Source of the DNA: Prochilodus magdalenae
Lineage: Eukaryota > Chordata > Actinopteri > Characiformes > Prochilodontidae
NCBI GenBank assembly: GCA_024036415.1
Contig: JAMWET010000579.1
Span: 253,501 to 317,500, forward strand
Length of the DNA stretch: 64,000 nt
Direction: 5' to 3'
Shown: piece by piece, positions 23,561 to 36,082 of the stretch
Numbering within the stretch: position 1 is the stretch's first letter
Layout of the letters: every line of letters starts with the position of its first letter
The notes under the pieces: model-generated
What the model was told of the DNA's origin: nothing
The model's input: the letters and a program-made list of their open reading frames with translations, nothing else
Database searches by the model: none
Position numbers and translations under genes: made by a program

Positions 23561-24786
23561 ACATATGTCCCATATCAATGTATACCTCTTTCTATCATCT
23601 CATTACCCTTCCACCCATCTTCCCAGTATTATACATCTCACTATTATCTATCCATTCGACTACTTTCTCTCTCTCTCCCTCTCTCATGCAGTCTTTCTTT
23701 TATGTATTTCATGAATGTATTGTGCTCTAAAGTCAGCAGCCATGAGAAGTTAATCACTGCATCCACTGAAATGAATGTAAATCTGCTTGCAGAATTTCAC
23801 TGACTAAACAGACCCCTAAGGCTTTCTGAATTCAGTTAGCATGGTTCACTATTTGACGCCACCCATCAGGAACTTCACAACAATCCCTTCATTATTCCAA
23901 ACATCCAGTTACAGTTTATCTGTGATTCAGTCTCTACGGCAGTCCAGGCTGCGTAGAGTTCAGTCCTAGGGCTTGTAGTACTCCCTCCATCTCTCTTTCT
24001 CTCTAATTATTAGTCTCGTCCCAGCAGACTGCAGTCGCTTTGGATCAAACCGACTCCCGTTGACAGTCAAGTACAGTTCTACTTAAACTCAAGACTCAAA
24101 GGGGGGGGAAAAAATCCTCCGGGAAAATCCCTCTAATCTTCAGAATCCGATATGTATCTGCAGGCTTCCAGACAGCAGTATACTGGTAATCTGTCTCTGT
24201 GTGAGCCAGGCAGACTGACACTCTCCCTGGTATCACATGGCAGCTCGATCACAGTGGAAGAAAAGCTCGGAGAAGGCCTCAAAGAATCTTAGTTAGCATA
24301 CAAGTTACAAACGCCATTCCGACTGAGCGCAAAGACGTCAGGCTTCTCTCTCGAGCCTCTAAACAGCCCACATACTACAGATTTCTTGTTTTTAAGGTCC
24401 ACTTAAGAGGCTTATGTGGATGTATGAACCAGGAACTGTCCTAATAAACATTTAAACGGCACTGAGAATACAACAGAATGGCTTACAGCCTTTTGAGCTA
24501 TACGGTACTGTGCAAAAGTCAGAGACCATCCTTTCCTTGTTATTCCCAGTTATACATGTTTTTGATTATAAGGTAATCCATGTGCACTAAGGAAAAGTAA
24601 ACCATGGCAAAGAGTCATTTAAATGACTATATAGTGATGGCTTTCTTCAATGATTGGTGGAGGAGGAGGCCCATGTTAAGTCACTACTGGGTAGTATATG
24701 CTCTGGTCACTCCACACTGATACAACTAAATGGCAGGTGGCGTTTTGAGGCAGGCTGAATTGTCTTTTGAATGATATGACAGAATG

Positions 24787-25135
24787 GACTGTGCTAAAAG
24801 TGATCAAGGACAGTCTAACAAGGTAAAAAAGGTCCATGTTGACCTCAGGTTGACTTTAAAGGAACACTTTAACGCACTAAGAAAATACCAGATACAAGAA
24901 GTCAGCAGGCAGTTGCTTCACCCAATATGCTTCCATTATACTATGTAAAGGATGACTATGCTAGGACACAACAGGCTGTGCTGAAGGTGATCAAGGATAT
25001 AGACTAACAAGATAACAAAGGTCCATGTTGACCTCAGACTGACTTTAACGTACTAAGAAAACACCGGGTACAAGAAGCCAACAGGCCAGTGCTTCACCCA
25101 ACACACTTCCAGTTATACCATGTAGAAGACGACAA
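24787..25135. repeat. Two-copy tandem duplication (about 180-bp unit)
   Basis: Unit 1 (about 24787-24960) and unit 2 (about 24967-25135) share, in the same order, GTGATCAAGGA, AAGGTCCATGTTGACCTCAG, TACTAAGAAAA-type, TTGCTTCACCCAA-type and CTATGTAAAGGATGAC-type segments. The copies have diverged by substitutions and small indels. Not a gene. Confidence 0.85.
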
Positions 25136-26429
25136 TGCTACAGATTTGACGGACACAGATTGGGTTACCAAACACTTGAGAATTCCCTTTTGTCCTCATA
25201 TTTTCCTCTCTATACTCCACTGTCATCTTTGAGCACCGACAGAAAACACTTAATACTGCCCTCACTCTAAACCCAGTCCCACAGCCAGACACATCCTTGG
25301 CATAAATCCTGACTTGGGATGCGCACTTCTGACATGTGAGCACTAAATACAAGTCTGTGACCTCTAAGCAAATCCTGGCTCCCCTCTGTTAAACGATTAC
25401 ATGGGACCTGTAGGACCTTTGACACAATTTTGCAGGAAACCAGCTGCTATTTCCACAGGAATCCTCAAAAGCACTTGCAATAAGACTTCAAGAGTAAAGG
25501 CACTTCACGCCTCATTCGCATTCCGCATCATTTCAAAATGAAACCGGAATAAGGCCAAGCCCAGGGAATACCTTGGCGGGTGTGTGGACTCACAGTTTAG
25601 CATGTTGCGCCATGCTACATGCTAACAGCATATACTGCATTCTCTGAACTGTTTAGTTCTGGGAACATACAACATCAACTCACCCATGTAGTGCGGAGTA
25701 TGCTAATCAGCTGACACTTGAGTGATGAGTGCTCTTCCAGTGTTTTGTGTTGTAATGATGTGTTGTGGTGAACAGATCAGTCTTTGGAGCTCGTTCCTAA
25801 TTCACAAATCCATCTGAATGAAACTGCTAAGCTATAATTACAGTCCGTGTTACATTTTAGATGGCTCAAGAAAAAAAGTTTGTTCCCAATTTGACCTTGC
25901 AAAATAATAACTAATATACCACATTATAGCTAATAAGCACCACCTACTTTATCTCTCTGTAGACGGTAAATGGTATACTTCTCCCTTCTGCTTTTTATTG
26001 CACGAGCTGTGCATATGTGATGTTTCATACACAATTAGCTTTCATCACCTCTAGCCTTTTAGAACATGAAAGAATGGTTTGAATCATTTGATTCATTGAA
26101 ACAGGCAGATGAATAGGCCTGGTATATTAGCTTAGCACTATATTGCTAATAACATGCCTTTCTTGCATGCTACATGCCAACAGAATTAGAGCCATCACCT
26201 TCGATTAGAAGAAGAGCTGTCTCTACATGAAGGTGCTAGAACACACAAGAACCTAAACTACAAAGCACAGCATTCTAGGACTTCTCTGGGCTCGCTCTAC
26301 TGGCCCCACCTTAAGGCATAGCAGCCATGCAGGCCGAACAAAGACTCTGAGGGGTGCATGGAACACGTCGCTTACGCCACAACCTATGACTTCCAGCGCA
26401 CAACAAGTGCTGCCAGTCCTTATTTGAGA

Positions 26430-27420
26430 CCATGTTATTGAGCATGATTGATGGTGAACAGTCTCTCGGTCACAGGGTCAGTACACGTCTGAAAGGCTAC
26501 CTCGACCAGGTGCTCCTTCACAACAAAGGGGTCCAGGATGTCCACAATAACCAAGTCCATTGGCACGGGCATGCGGTTGCAGCAATTCGTGTCCTCATTT
26601 GTGCAGCAGCCTTGCCAGCAGAACCTCTATCACAATGGCAACTAGTTCTTCCATATGTCGAAGTGGTTCATGACACCCGCCCTACACCGTGCCAAGAACA
26701 GTGTTCCTCAAGCTACACAGTAGCCTACGCATGTGGTTTCCAGTCCCAAGCCCCTCCTTTACATGACACACCAACTCATGCATCCAGAGGCTGTCCCAGC
26801 GGGCATGAAGCCACTTAGCGGTGGGCATCATGCTGCCATTCCCAGTTTCTTTCCCACCTGATGCTATTTATGTGCACTAGAGGGTTCCAAGTCTTTCTTC
26901 GGTGTATGGTGGAACTCCTGATAACTCATGGAGTCAAAACTGGAGCTACTTAGGGTGATGACAGTAGCAGCGGCATTCCTCATTGGCACCGCCATTCTCT
27001 CCTGGTGGCATGCATAGGTACCAGCATTTTTCAGTAGAACATGGGCAGCAGGACAGGGTGTCTGCATCAGCATTGAGGCATCGAGCACAGTGTTAGACGG
27101 TAAGCTGGTAACCTGCAGCGGCATCATCCACCTTACGACTTGACCTGACTTGCTCAGCACTGGGACCTACATATGCTGTCTCAGCTCCTCTGGCAGCAGT
27201 GCGATCAGGAATGTTCCAGCACCAACTCCTCCTGTGCAACCTTTAAATGCTGGGTATGCCTGTCAGACCTCTCCAGGAACAGTCATCCAACCAACAATGC
27301 CGCCAGAACCCGCATGAAACATCACTGGAAGACAGTATCGCTGTTGCATCCACTACTGACCTTTCTTTGTCATGCCTCCAGAGGTCATTCGTTTTTCATT
27401 AGCAGGCACTGTGTATAGTA
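26430..27420 (-). mobile_element. Possible LTR-retroelement internal fragment
   Basis: Minus-strand frames are long for this intron but broken. The segment near 27175-27205 shares GCACTGCTGCCAGAGGAGCTG with the gag-like relic at 11890-11912 and reads A-L-L-P-E-E-L-R-Q-H-M. The G+C content is higher than in the flanks. I cannot see protease, reverse transcriptase or integrase motifs, so the call is weak. Confidence 0.3.
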
Positions 27421-29177
27421 TGTATAGTACTTGAGCTCTGAGAATCTACCTTTGTTCCGAAGCCTTGTTTGGACCTTCCATGCACCTCTGAGTCAGGTTC
27501 TGGTTGTTAGTTGCACCTGACGCCAACTTCCTGTTTGATGACATCATCATCATCCTCTGTGAGGGCCACCATTCAGGCATGATCCCAGGTAACTACTTGC
27601 AGCTGTGCGGAGTAGAGCTCCGAGGCGGCCACATCGTTGTAGCTGTGTGATGTGATGTGTCATCTCTCTCTCTCTCACCGGGAACCAGCCCAGGCACCTA
27701 CCCTCTCCATACTGTATCTTCACCTTCACATATTCCAACCAGCCACCTCGTCTTGACTGGGTGGGTCTGTCCAGCAGGGGGGAGGTGTAACACTTGGTTC
27801 CCCTCTTCCTCTGGGCTGTCTTCTTTGATGCCCCGTTTCAAGTTTGTTAATGTGCCACTTGATTTGGAGCCCACATTCCACTTCTGACTTCAAGCGTTGG
27901 TGCACAGAGCAACCCAGAAAATGTAATCTTCCCTAGGAAATGATCCTTACTGAGACAAACAGAAAGGGAAACTACCTCACACAGGGGGAGCTGGGCAGAA
28001 GACCACCAGACGCACTATAAAGCTACATGGGAACACAATAAATCACAACTACAATCTCACACATATTCTAAACCACACAAAGGCTTTAGAGAGGCACATA
28101 GCATCCTGGAAGCCCTCTCCATGCTACTTCCCATTGGCCCCACCTTAAATCCAGTGGCACGAAAACGATGAACGATAACTAGCACAGTTGAAAAAGACCA
28201 AATCAGTGAAAACGAAACAGCAGAGGTTCTAGTATAGGCTACTACAGAAGCGGACAAATAACGACCTGGCAAACTTGTCATCATCAAATAAACAGCCTTT
28301 CAAGCATCTTCATACTGGAGATCTTTGAGAAGATTAAGCTCCACCCTTCCTTCAGATCTGAAAAAGACCTGACCTTTCTTTCTTCTTCAAGGAACTAAAC
28401 GTTATGGCTCTGAAAGAACATGTTGCTGTCAGGAAGCCCTCACCGCAAAAAGGGCCTGCAAAAAAGAACACTGGAACAAAACTGTACAGTTGAGAGGTGG
28501 AGGTTCTACTGAACTTGTTCACATATGGACTACTTATTCATATAAAGACTGAACTAGGTGTGGATGAGTATCTCTACAGGCAAAGAACAGAAGCTGCAAT
28601 TGTCGTGTAAAGTGGACACACTAAATAGTGTATAGGAAATTGCCAGTGTGTTCAGTTGTTGAGGCTTGTGTGTTAAGGTCTATTTAGACTGGTAATGCAT
28701 GCCAGTGCCATCATTAAAACTGCCAGTGCTGATGCCCTGAGAAGGTATTTCACAGGAGCTTAACTAATGAATCATGATTGGTCTAAACAAGGCACTCGTT
28801 AGATTACATGGACACCCATGCAGATTATATGGAGCTGCTATGTGATGGTGGTCAACAGCTAACAGCACATCGCACTGTGAATGGTTGAAAGGCTCCTAGC
28901 TAATATTGCAATATTAATTAATACATGAAACCATTGGGCCATCTGACTGTGCCCCTTACCTCACAGATATTTCTCTTAGTCATATTTTGAAATATTAAAC
29001 CTATCAGGCCTTCGACCCGTGTAGTTTCACAGAAGAACCGTATATCATATCATCTCATTAAACCTAGCATCGGCGCACATGGGCCAACATAACACGAGGC
29101 GAGAGAAAACTGGCGGCAGTGTTAAGGGCTCTCAGCCTGGCGAGAGTGCGAGAATGTAAGATATGCCATTCCATTAG

Positions 29178-29226
29178 AAGAAGAGAGAGAAGAGAGAAGA
29201 GAGAAGAGAGAGAGAGAGAGAGAGAG
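29178..29226 (+). repeat. (GA)n/(GAGAA)n microsatellite
   Basis: AGAAGAGAGA units pass into pure (GA)n. A short (TG)n tract follows at 29340-29392, and (AAAT)n/(AAAC)n at 29522-29566. Confidence 0.9.
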
Positions 29227-30429
29227 TGAGTCATATTGCACGTCTGTGTGATTTCTCTAATGAGCGGCTCAGGCCAAGGACTAACACAAACACAAGCAGT
29301 GCATCAGAATAATTGTTTCAACCAAACAAAGGGATTTGTGTGCGGGTGCGTGCATGTGTGTGTGTGTGCGCACGCGTGCACCCGTGTAAAGGGTACAAAT
29401 CCTTTAATCCTTTAGTCTGATCAAAGTAATGAAAAAAAGCTTTTAAATTATTTAATGGAAGGGTAAAAAATTCACATTTCAAAAGAGACGGTACCGGTTA
29501 GAGGGAAAGGAAGAAAGGATGATAAATAAATAAATAAATAAATAAACAAACAAACAAACAAACAAACCTATGAACCCAATGTCCTTCATTCTGTCAGAGA
29601 GGGCTTCTAATAAGTGATCTTCACACACTTCAGAGATGCTCAGCATATGCTCAGCCAACAGGTTTGAAATGTGCTGCTGTAGCTTTGCACTGGAACTGGA
29701 GGCTAATGTCGCTAACGGGTAATGGAAGCTTATAGTGCACCAGTTAGCATCAGGCAAACTGAATGCCTAAATCACCATATCATGTTAAATTGTTTGGAAA
29801 TCTGAAATTAACATGGTGACGTGGTTTCTGACACCCCATGACACATCATCTGTTCTGTAGACATGAGCAAATAGTTGACCCAGTGCTAAAAACATAGTGT
29901 CATAGCAGCCAACATGAAGTTTGTCCAACTGTAGCTACAGTTCAAAATGGTAGAATCTGAAACTTCAGACTGTAGAAAAGTCTTTGCTGCTTACAAAGCT
30001 TGTACGTTCCTTTTTGTGGTCTACTAGAACAGATTTACATGCCTCAGTTTTCCAAAAACACAGTTTCACCATACTGTACATGTGTGTTAACCCTCTGTCT
30101 GCAACCTCTGTTAGAACTCCTGTGTCTTTAAGCCCCACCTCCCAGTGAGCCCAGTGTGATTGGTCGGCTTGCCCACTCTTCTAACCCCAACAGGGCTGTG
30201 GCTGTTCTTACAATGGTGTCGGCTCTGTCATATTACTTTGAGCCCCATCCCATCCTAAAAGTCAGACTGGTAGACCTGGAGCGGCAGAGTCCAAACTCCC
30301 CTCTGGCTGTGGCGAGACAGACTTCCCCTAAACGAATAGCGCCTTTTCTGACAAGCTCTGAATGCTAAACGTGCTGCTGTGCAAACCCTTAATCCACCGA
30401 AACATAAAGTTGTCCCTGGACGGCAGCAC

Positions 30430-30740
30430 AGTTTGGCCGCACCCCTAATTTTATACAATGGATTTGAAACAGCAGCTAATATGCACCCCAGCTGCTGGAG
30501 GGTGCTTGAGGGAGGTTCCACAGAGTGAACGCCATGATTGAGGTGGTCCCACAGATGTTCCACTGGGTTCCAGTCTGGGGAATTGGGGGCTAGGGTAGTA
30601 CTCGGAAGTCTTGGTGAGGCTCTTCCAGCGTCGGACATTTCTAGCCATGTGACGTTACATTGTCTTGCTGGAAGACCCCATTCACCCCAGGTAAGACAGT
30701 CAGCATGAATAGGTGTACGTGATGGATTCCTACCCACATT
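30430..30740 (-). mobile_element. Tc1/mariner transposase relic (DDE C-terminal motif)
   Basis: The minus strand reads N-S-P-D-W-N-P-V-E-H-L-W-D-H-L, the Tc1 signature around the last catalytic acid (S-P-D-L-N-P-I-E-H-L-W-D). It continues with T-L-Q-Q-L-G-C-I-L-A-A-V and N-P-L-Y-K-I. Upstream (M-S-D-A-G-R...C-N-V-T-W) it is frame-broken. No ATG start is available, so it is a pseudogene fragment. Confidence 0.7.
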
Positions 30741-31578
30741 GACTGAGCGTGCCTTCCACGTGAATGAGTGGGCCCAGAGAGTGGCATGAAAACGTGACCT
30801 CCTTCCTGGGCTAACAAAAGTAGGAAGTGGTCATAATAATGTGACTGGACCTTGTATAATGCTATGTCATAAAGAAAGCATTATGGAAGTATTTGAGATT
30901 CAATCTAGTATCAAGACAACGTGCTCCGAGAAAACCAATATAGTCGCACGGCATTTTAAGTTATCCAGGGCTATGCTGAAGTTTCACCTGGTGAGACACA
31001 GGAATCATCATGACTACCAAGTGACACAGGCTTCCTTTTCGCCAGCTTCTCATGCGAATTCTCCACTCCACCTTAAATGTGCCGCCTTTACATTTTTGCA
31101 CCTGCACTAACGTAGCCAACAATTTAAGGTGGACAGAAAATTTGAATGCGAAGTTGACAAGGAAATGCTAAATTTAGCCTTCCAACGGTGACCTTAAAGT
31201 CCCTTGAGGCATCAAAACATCCACAAGCACTCATCTAGAATCGTGACTGGCCATGACGCTCTCAGCACAGAGTAAAGAGCACACAGTGCTCCCATTTTCC
31301 CATTCAAGGCTTACAAGCAATAATGGAATAATGATCAACAAGCAGCCCTAGTTTTCCTTATCCTACATTTCTCCTAACGATGTTTCACAATGTGCAGACA
31401 TTACATAATACACCACATATACAAAAACATGGGCTAGAGCCCTATTGATACATTACACTGTATCAAGATCCAAAAAAATACACCCTAAAACAGACAAATA
31501 ACTGAACAGAGTGCTGCTATGGGTCGGTTATGGCACCAATGTCACCACCACTGAAACTGCTACTACTACATACATTCT

Positions 31579-31583
31579 TCATC

Positions 31584-31643
<60 letters not shown>

Positions 31644-31737
31644 GCAATAATAATAATAATAATAATAATAGCAATAATAACAACAACAACAACAACAACA
31701 ACAATAAAACAACAATAATAATAATAATAATAGCAAC

Positions 31738-31774
<37 letters not shown>

Positions 31775-31785
31775 GTAATAATAAC

Positions 31786-31841
<56 letters not shown>

Positions 31842-31868
31842 CAACAACAACAACAAGAATAATAATAA
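31579..31868 (+). repeat. (AAT)n / (AAC)n microsatellite, about 290 bp
   Basis: Long (AAT)n with interspersed GCAATA and (AAC)n blocks. Open frames of poly-Asn, Ile or Leu over it are artefacts. Confidence 0.95.
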
Positions 31869-31870
31869 GT

Positions 31871-31962
31871 TTGTAAAATGAAACCGCATTTGATAGTATT
31901 TCACTGGCCATATTTTTGGACTGCATTATTTTATTATTATTGTTATTATTATTATTGTTTTA

Positions 31963-32007
<45 letters not shown>

Positions 32008-32073
32008 CAATTTCAATAATGCAGTCCAAAAATATTACCAGTGAAACGCTATCAAATGCTGTTTTCATTTGTC
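31871..32073. mobile_element. Fold-back MITE with (ATT)n/(AAT)n centre
   Basis: The left arm (31871-31930) carries GCATTTGATAGTATTTCACT and TTTTTGGACTGCATTATT. The right arm (32017-32073) carries AATAATGCAGTCCAAAAA and AGTGAAACGCTATCAAATGC, the reverse complement with a few mismatches. The loop is (TTATTA)n then (AATAAT)n, itself complementary. It adjoins the (AAT)n array at 31579-31868. Confidence 0.85.
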
Positions 32074-32189
32074 TAATTAATTCACTAGGCCTAATTGTGT
32101 AAAGTTCCGACTATGCTCCTGTAGACCCGAGAGAGATTCTCCTTCTGGCGTGAACTTTGAGATTTGCAGATCACGTTTGGAAAGCTACA

Positions 32190-32484
32190 CAACACACCGA
32201 AGGAACATTTTAAAAAGCGGGAAAGGTAAAGTAACTTTTGCCTCACTAGAGACATTGAACCAGTCAGTATGCTGAACCAAGCACTGGAGCTTTGTACACA
32301 ACCCCCACCGCCCAGTGAGAACTCCACATATTGCTCCATTCTGGAGCAGCTGAAGCGTACTGGAGCACTCAGCAGGACGCCCCACCGTCAGCACATTACA
32401 ACAGTCCAGTCCTGAAGTTACTAAACTGTATACTAATCTCCCAATGTCTCGAATGCTGCCTATACTGCAGACAAAATCCGGCAC
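32190..32484 (-). pseudogene. LINE (non-LTR) reverse-transcriptase C-terminal relic
   Basis: The minus strand reads L-V-T-S-G-L-D-C-C-N-V-L, then L-Q-L-L-Q-N-G-A-I-C-G-V-L-T, then a degenerate L-Q-C-L-V-Q-H-T-D-W-F-N-V. This follows the fish LINE pattern (V-T-S-R-L-D-Y-C-N, L-Q-L-I-Q-N-A-A-A-R-V-L-T, L-A-S-L-H-W-L-P-V) that lies just after the catalytic motifs in L2/Rex-like elements. It is short and has lost key residues. Confidence 0.75.
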
Positions 32485-33954
32485 TGTGATTACATTACTA
32501 CATACCTTAAACGCATTAGTGAATCAATAACAGTAAAAGACTGACTTGCACCAGAAAGAAACTCATCTGGAGGCTGGCCATGAAGCTCTTCACACAGAAA
32601 ACATTGTGGGCCTATATGCATACGGTAAAGGCTTCCATTCAATCCCACAACAATAATTAACCAGCAGCCCTAGTCACTTTTAATATTGTGCACATGTAAC
32701 CAACACACCACCCATACGTGGACAAAAGACAAGAGACCCTGTTCTGTACGTCCAGGGACTTTCTAAAGGACATACTCCGCTTGCCATGTAACCCAGTTGC
32801 TTGATGAAATGCTCTTAGCGCTCTTGCTTCATGAAATTGTGCCTTAGAGCAGGTAGATAACGTCATAGGTCAACGAATCCTAAGTGTCCTAAATAGAGTG
32901 AGTGCTGCACACCTTGGAGAATGTCATACACCTGCTCGTTTAGCTAATGAGGTCTTCTAGGAAAAGCTAATTAGGTCAGCGCTACAAACATCGGTCCTGT
33001 ATCATGAGTGCTGATTATTGGTTCCCGCGCCAGAATTAGTTGGGAAATTTGACCACAGGGGTGTTTGTGAGGATTAACTAGATTGCCATTTCCTACAACA
33101 CGATCGTGAAAATGAAAAATCCTGGGAAATCCTGAAGGAGTAACAGAGTTACAGAGGAAGGTAAACAGCCCCACGGTTATCAAAAGCCATTTCTGTTGAC
33201 CTCCATTGAAAATCAAAGGCTTTTCTGATTTCTAAGTGTGTGCCGTTTATACATATACTTTATAAATGCATTTATGAGGCTTTATATGGCATGTGTAACA
33301 CCAGGCATGAATATGTATAAATGCAGTTAAGCTGATATAATTACACATATAACCTTATATAGCAAAAGTACATGTCTTCAGAAAGTCATGGAAGTCAAGA
33401 TTCCATGACGCATTAAGATACCTGTTGCCAGTTTAAAATCATAACTTTGAAATTTACACTATATAATGCATTACATTATGATGTTTACAATATAATATTG
33501 ATAAAATATGATTTAAATTATTATTAAATTATACATTTTTGCATTTGTATATCAAATTTCATTTTAACAATTACTTAAAATCAATTTTAAACTTTGAATT
33601 GATAAAAAAAACATTAATAATACAAAAATTGCTCACACACAACTCATTTTAGCTAATTTGGTGCCCACTGTAGTTGGCCTGTAGTTGGGTACTATTCAGA
33701 AAATGCTCCAGAGCCTTGTTATAGTACATCACAATAGTCATGTATACAGTGTTCTTATGAGCAGACACTATAATGTCTTATAACAGGCATTACAAGGCAT
33801 TATGCATGTCATACAATGCGTCATGAATGCCTTTATATCATTGTGAAGTATTACCGTGAAATTCATACTTCATGTAATGACCAATAACAATACTCATCCA
33901 ATACATTTAAATCCAATATCTGGAGTCTGTATATAATTAGTGGCATATTTAAAA

Positions 33955-34340
33955 GGAAGCAGGCCCTACTTCCCTGTTACATGGTGATGTCATCTCGTAA
34001 CACAGTCCGTATTTGCTGCCCACCAGCGAGCTGGGCATACCCTTGCATAATATACAAAGAGCTAAAACAGTTCAAACGTACTACCCCTAGCAGTTGACCA
34101 ATCAGAACAAACGAGGCAAGCTGACCAATCAGAGCAAAATGAACTCATTGGAGGGCATAACGACACAGGAGCTCTAACAGAGCGTTTCAGACCGAGGGTG
34201 AATACAGATGCACTGTGTTTTTGTGAAAACTGAGGCATGTAAATTCATTCCAGCAGACCCCAAACATCGAATTATCAACATCAGAATTAGAAATGAGTAT
34301 AGTAGGTTCCTGTTTAACAGAGCTGCCTTTCAAATTGACT
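33955..34340. repeat. Diverged interspersed repeat near nrxn1 coding exon
   Basis: Contains the GTGATGTCATCTC segment shared with 20440 and a doublet GACCAATCAGAACAAACGAGG / TGACCAATCAGAGCAAAATGA. It ends about 300 bp before the nrxn1 exon donor. Non-coding. Confidence 0.45.
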
Positions 34341-34638
34341 CTACACTGAGTCAGGGGTCTCAAAATTCTGCCACTGGCTTCAGGTGAGTCACTGTTCCTC
34401 AGATGGATCTACTGAGTTATCATTTCAACAGATTAGATCAGACTGTTCCAATCAAACACTATAAAGAAACACTGGTTTATGTCTGATTACCATACAAGTC
34501 TGTAAAAAAAATGAATGGTCAAAATCAGAAAGACTTTGCATGATAAATATTGTCATGTATTGTAAAACCTACCTTCAAAGTCTGCCCTGTTAATCAACCT
34601 AACGGAACTAGTTAGGAAATCGTAAATGCACATCTTAC

Positions 34639-35350
34639 CTTCACTGCAGTCTTTTCCTTGATAGCCAGTCTCGGAGCAATCGCACATGGGTTCATTGTTG
34701 ACGAGGCTGCAAACTCCTCCATTCAAGCACGTTATATCGCTGCCACAGAGGTCGCTGTCCACTCCTGCGCTGGTGAGGATGGCAGGCGACGAGCTGTTGA
34801 CTTTCAAGTCCGTTATCCACCCTCTGAAGGGAACCTGGTCCTTGATGGCGTTCGAGGTCAGCCGAAGAGCCACGGATCGAAGTTCCGGCGAAATCCCTCC
34901 CACGAACAAGTGACTGAAGACGGTCATGTCTCGCCGTTTGGACTTCACCTCCGCCCACTTGACCTCCTTGTCCACCATGAGCGTGGTGTTCTTGAAGTCC
35001 CGCTTTATCGTGACGGCGTGCCACTGGCTGTCGTTGACCACCACGTCCGAGGAAACGATGACGGGCTCGGCACAGAAGATGGAGAAGCGCAGGCTGAGCT
35101 TGCCGTTGTTCATGAGCAGCTCGAGGAAGTCGCAGAAGCCTTCGTCGTCAAAGTAGACCAGCAGCCCCTGAGAACTTTTGGTCTTCATGTTGAAGCTCAT
35201 TTCGCTCTCGCAGCAGGCGTTCCACATCGGAAATGCCGCCCACTGGCCTTCAGCTCCGGAGAACTTCAGGCTAGGCCCGGCGTCCACCAGGGTACATGCA
35301 AAGAGTCCGACCCAGAGCAGATGAGCACCATGCCACATTTGTAGCACCAT
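34639..35350 (-). CDS. nrxn1: Neurexin-1 alpha, first coding exon (signal peptide, LNS1, EGF1)
   Basis: Alpha-neurexins are presynaptic adhesion receptors that bind neuroligins, LRRTMs, cerebellins and neurexophilins. This exon encodes 237 residues plus one base. I see a hydrophobic signal peptide (about 1-24), an LNS/laminin-G domain (about 28-195) with the motifs [10 protein letters not shown] (44-53), [12 protein letters not shown] (67-78) and [13 protein letters not shown] (134-146), then a six-cysteine EGF repeat (about 202-236, ending [15 protein letters not shown]). These motifs match neurexin-1 rather than neurexin-2 or -3 as I know them. The start is the ATG at 35350, with A at -3 and G at +4; the open frame upstream to 35383 has no ATG. 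A good acceptor (TTTGCATTTTTCAG) ends at 35371, so 20 nt of 5' UTR precede the ATG. The donor GTAAGA follows 34639, leaving phase 1. The gene continues leftward on the minus strand. The a/b paralogue is not resolved. Confidence 0.96.
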
Positions 35351-36082
35351 GATGGAGACGTTACTAACTGCTGAAAAATGCAAACACTAGAAGTTGTACA
35401 ACGCGCTCAGACAGAAGATCCCTCAATGGTCCGTGTGTTGGTTTGAAGGGAAAGTGCCAAAAAGCTGCCCAGCTCTGCTTCTAAAGACCAGCTTTGGCAT
35501 CTCTGCCATGAACTCCACTCTGTAGGAGGGAATACCGCCTCCTATAAAGACCATTCTTCACCCGTCATCTGTCAAAGTACACAGTTCCCCAACAATCAGG
35601 CCAACAATTGCTCTTTCCTACCGTCTTCTTGTCTTTATAATCCACGACTCATGTCCACGTATGTCTAGTGAGTCTACAACATGCTAAGGTTATTTGTTAA
35701 GGTTAAATGAAGACAACACTGGCCATGGTTTTTATGATTTGGAGTCGTAGAGGTCAGTGTTCATCATTTGTCCTCATGCTGCTACTGGAAGAACCTAGGG
35801 AAAAAAGACAGGGACTACTTAATGGCTTGACAGCTGGTGGCAAACACTACCAGAACTGTGACATTTATCATCCAGGCATAAAAGCGTGAGCATAACAGCC
35901 AAATCTGCATAAATGTGGTATAAAAATAATTACATATGATAAAAGCTTTAACTTTGAATGTAAACACATGACATCACAGCTTGTTCAATGGGAGTGTATT
36001 CAATTCCACCTATAGAATGCATCATACATCCCTGTTCCGTTACATACTGTTGCCCTAAGGCAACGAATCTATCTAATACTTA

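Larger units (their letters stand above)
7463..34638 (-). other. nrxn1 large intron (27 kb) packed with repeats
   Basis: The intron between the first coding exon and the 18-nt microexon. It holds Tc1-like copies, fold-back repeats, the giant trinucleotide array, LTR-element and LINE pieces. I see no convincing exon or element in the intervals 10800-11600, 13300-14380, 16110-17100, 19580-20390, 21610-22860, 23570-24780, 25140-26420, 27430-29160 and 32490-33950. AT-rich spacer, short microsatellites and isolated open frames are all that is visible there. Confidence 0.85.

Noticed and set aside
22803..23730. Long open frames of poly-Thr, poly-Val or poly-Tyr (up to 301 codons)
   Set aside because: They are by-products of the triplet array, begin with GTG or lie on both strands at once, and have no splice or domain support.
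31511..31926. Poly-Asn, poly-Ile and poly-Leu frames
   Set aside because: Artefacts of the (AAT)n repeat.
34658..35344. 228-codon plus-strand open frame opposite the nrxn1 exon
   Set aside because: It is the antisense shadow of a conserved, GC-rich coding exon; the minus strand has the LNS and EGF motifs and splice sites.
35351..35383. Eleven extra N-terminal codons for nrxn1
   Set aside because: The frame starts with TTG and crosses a strong splice acceptor; the ATG at 35350 begins a proper signal peptide.
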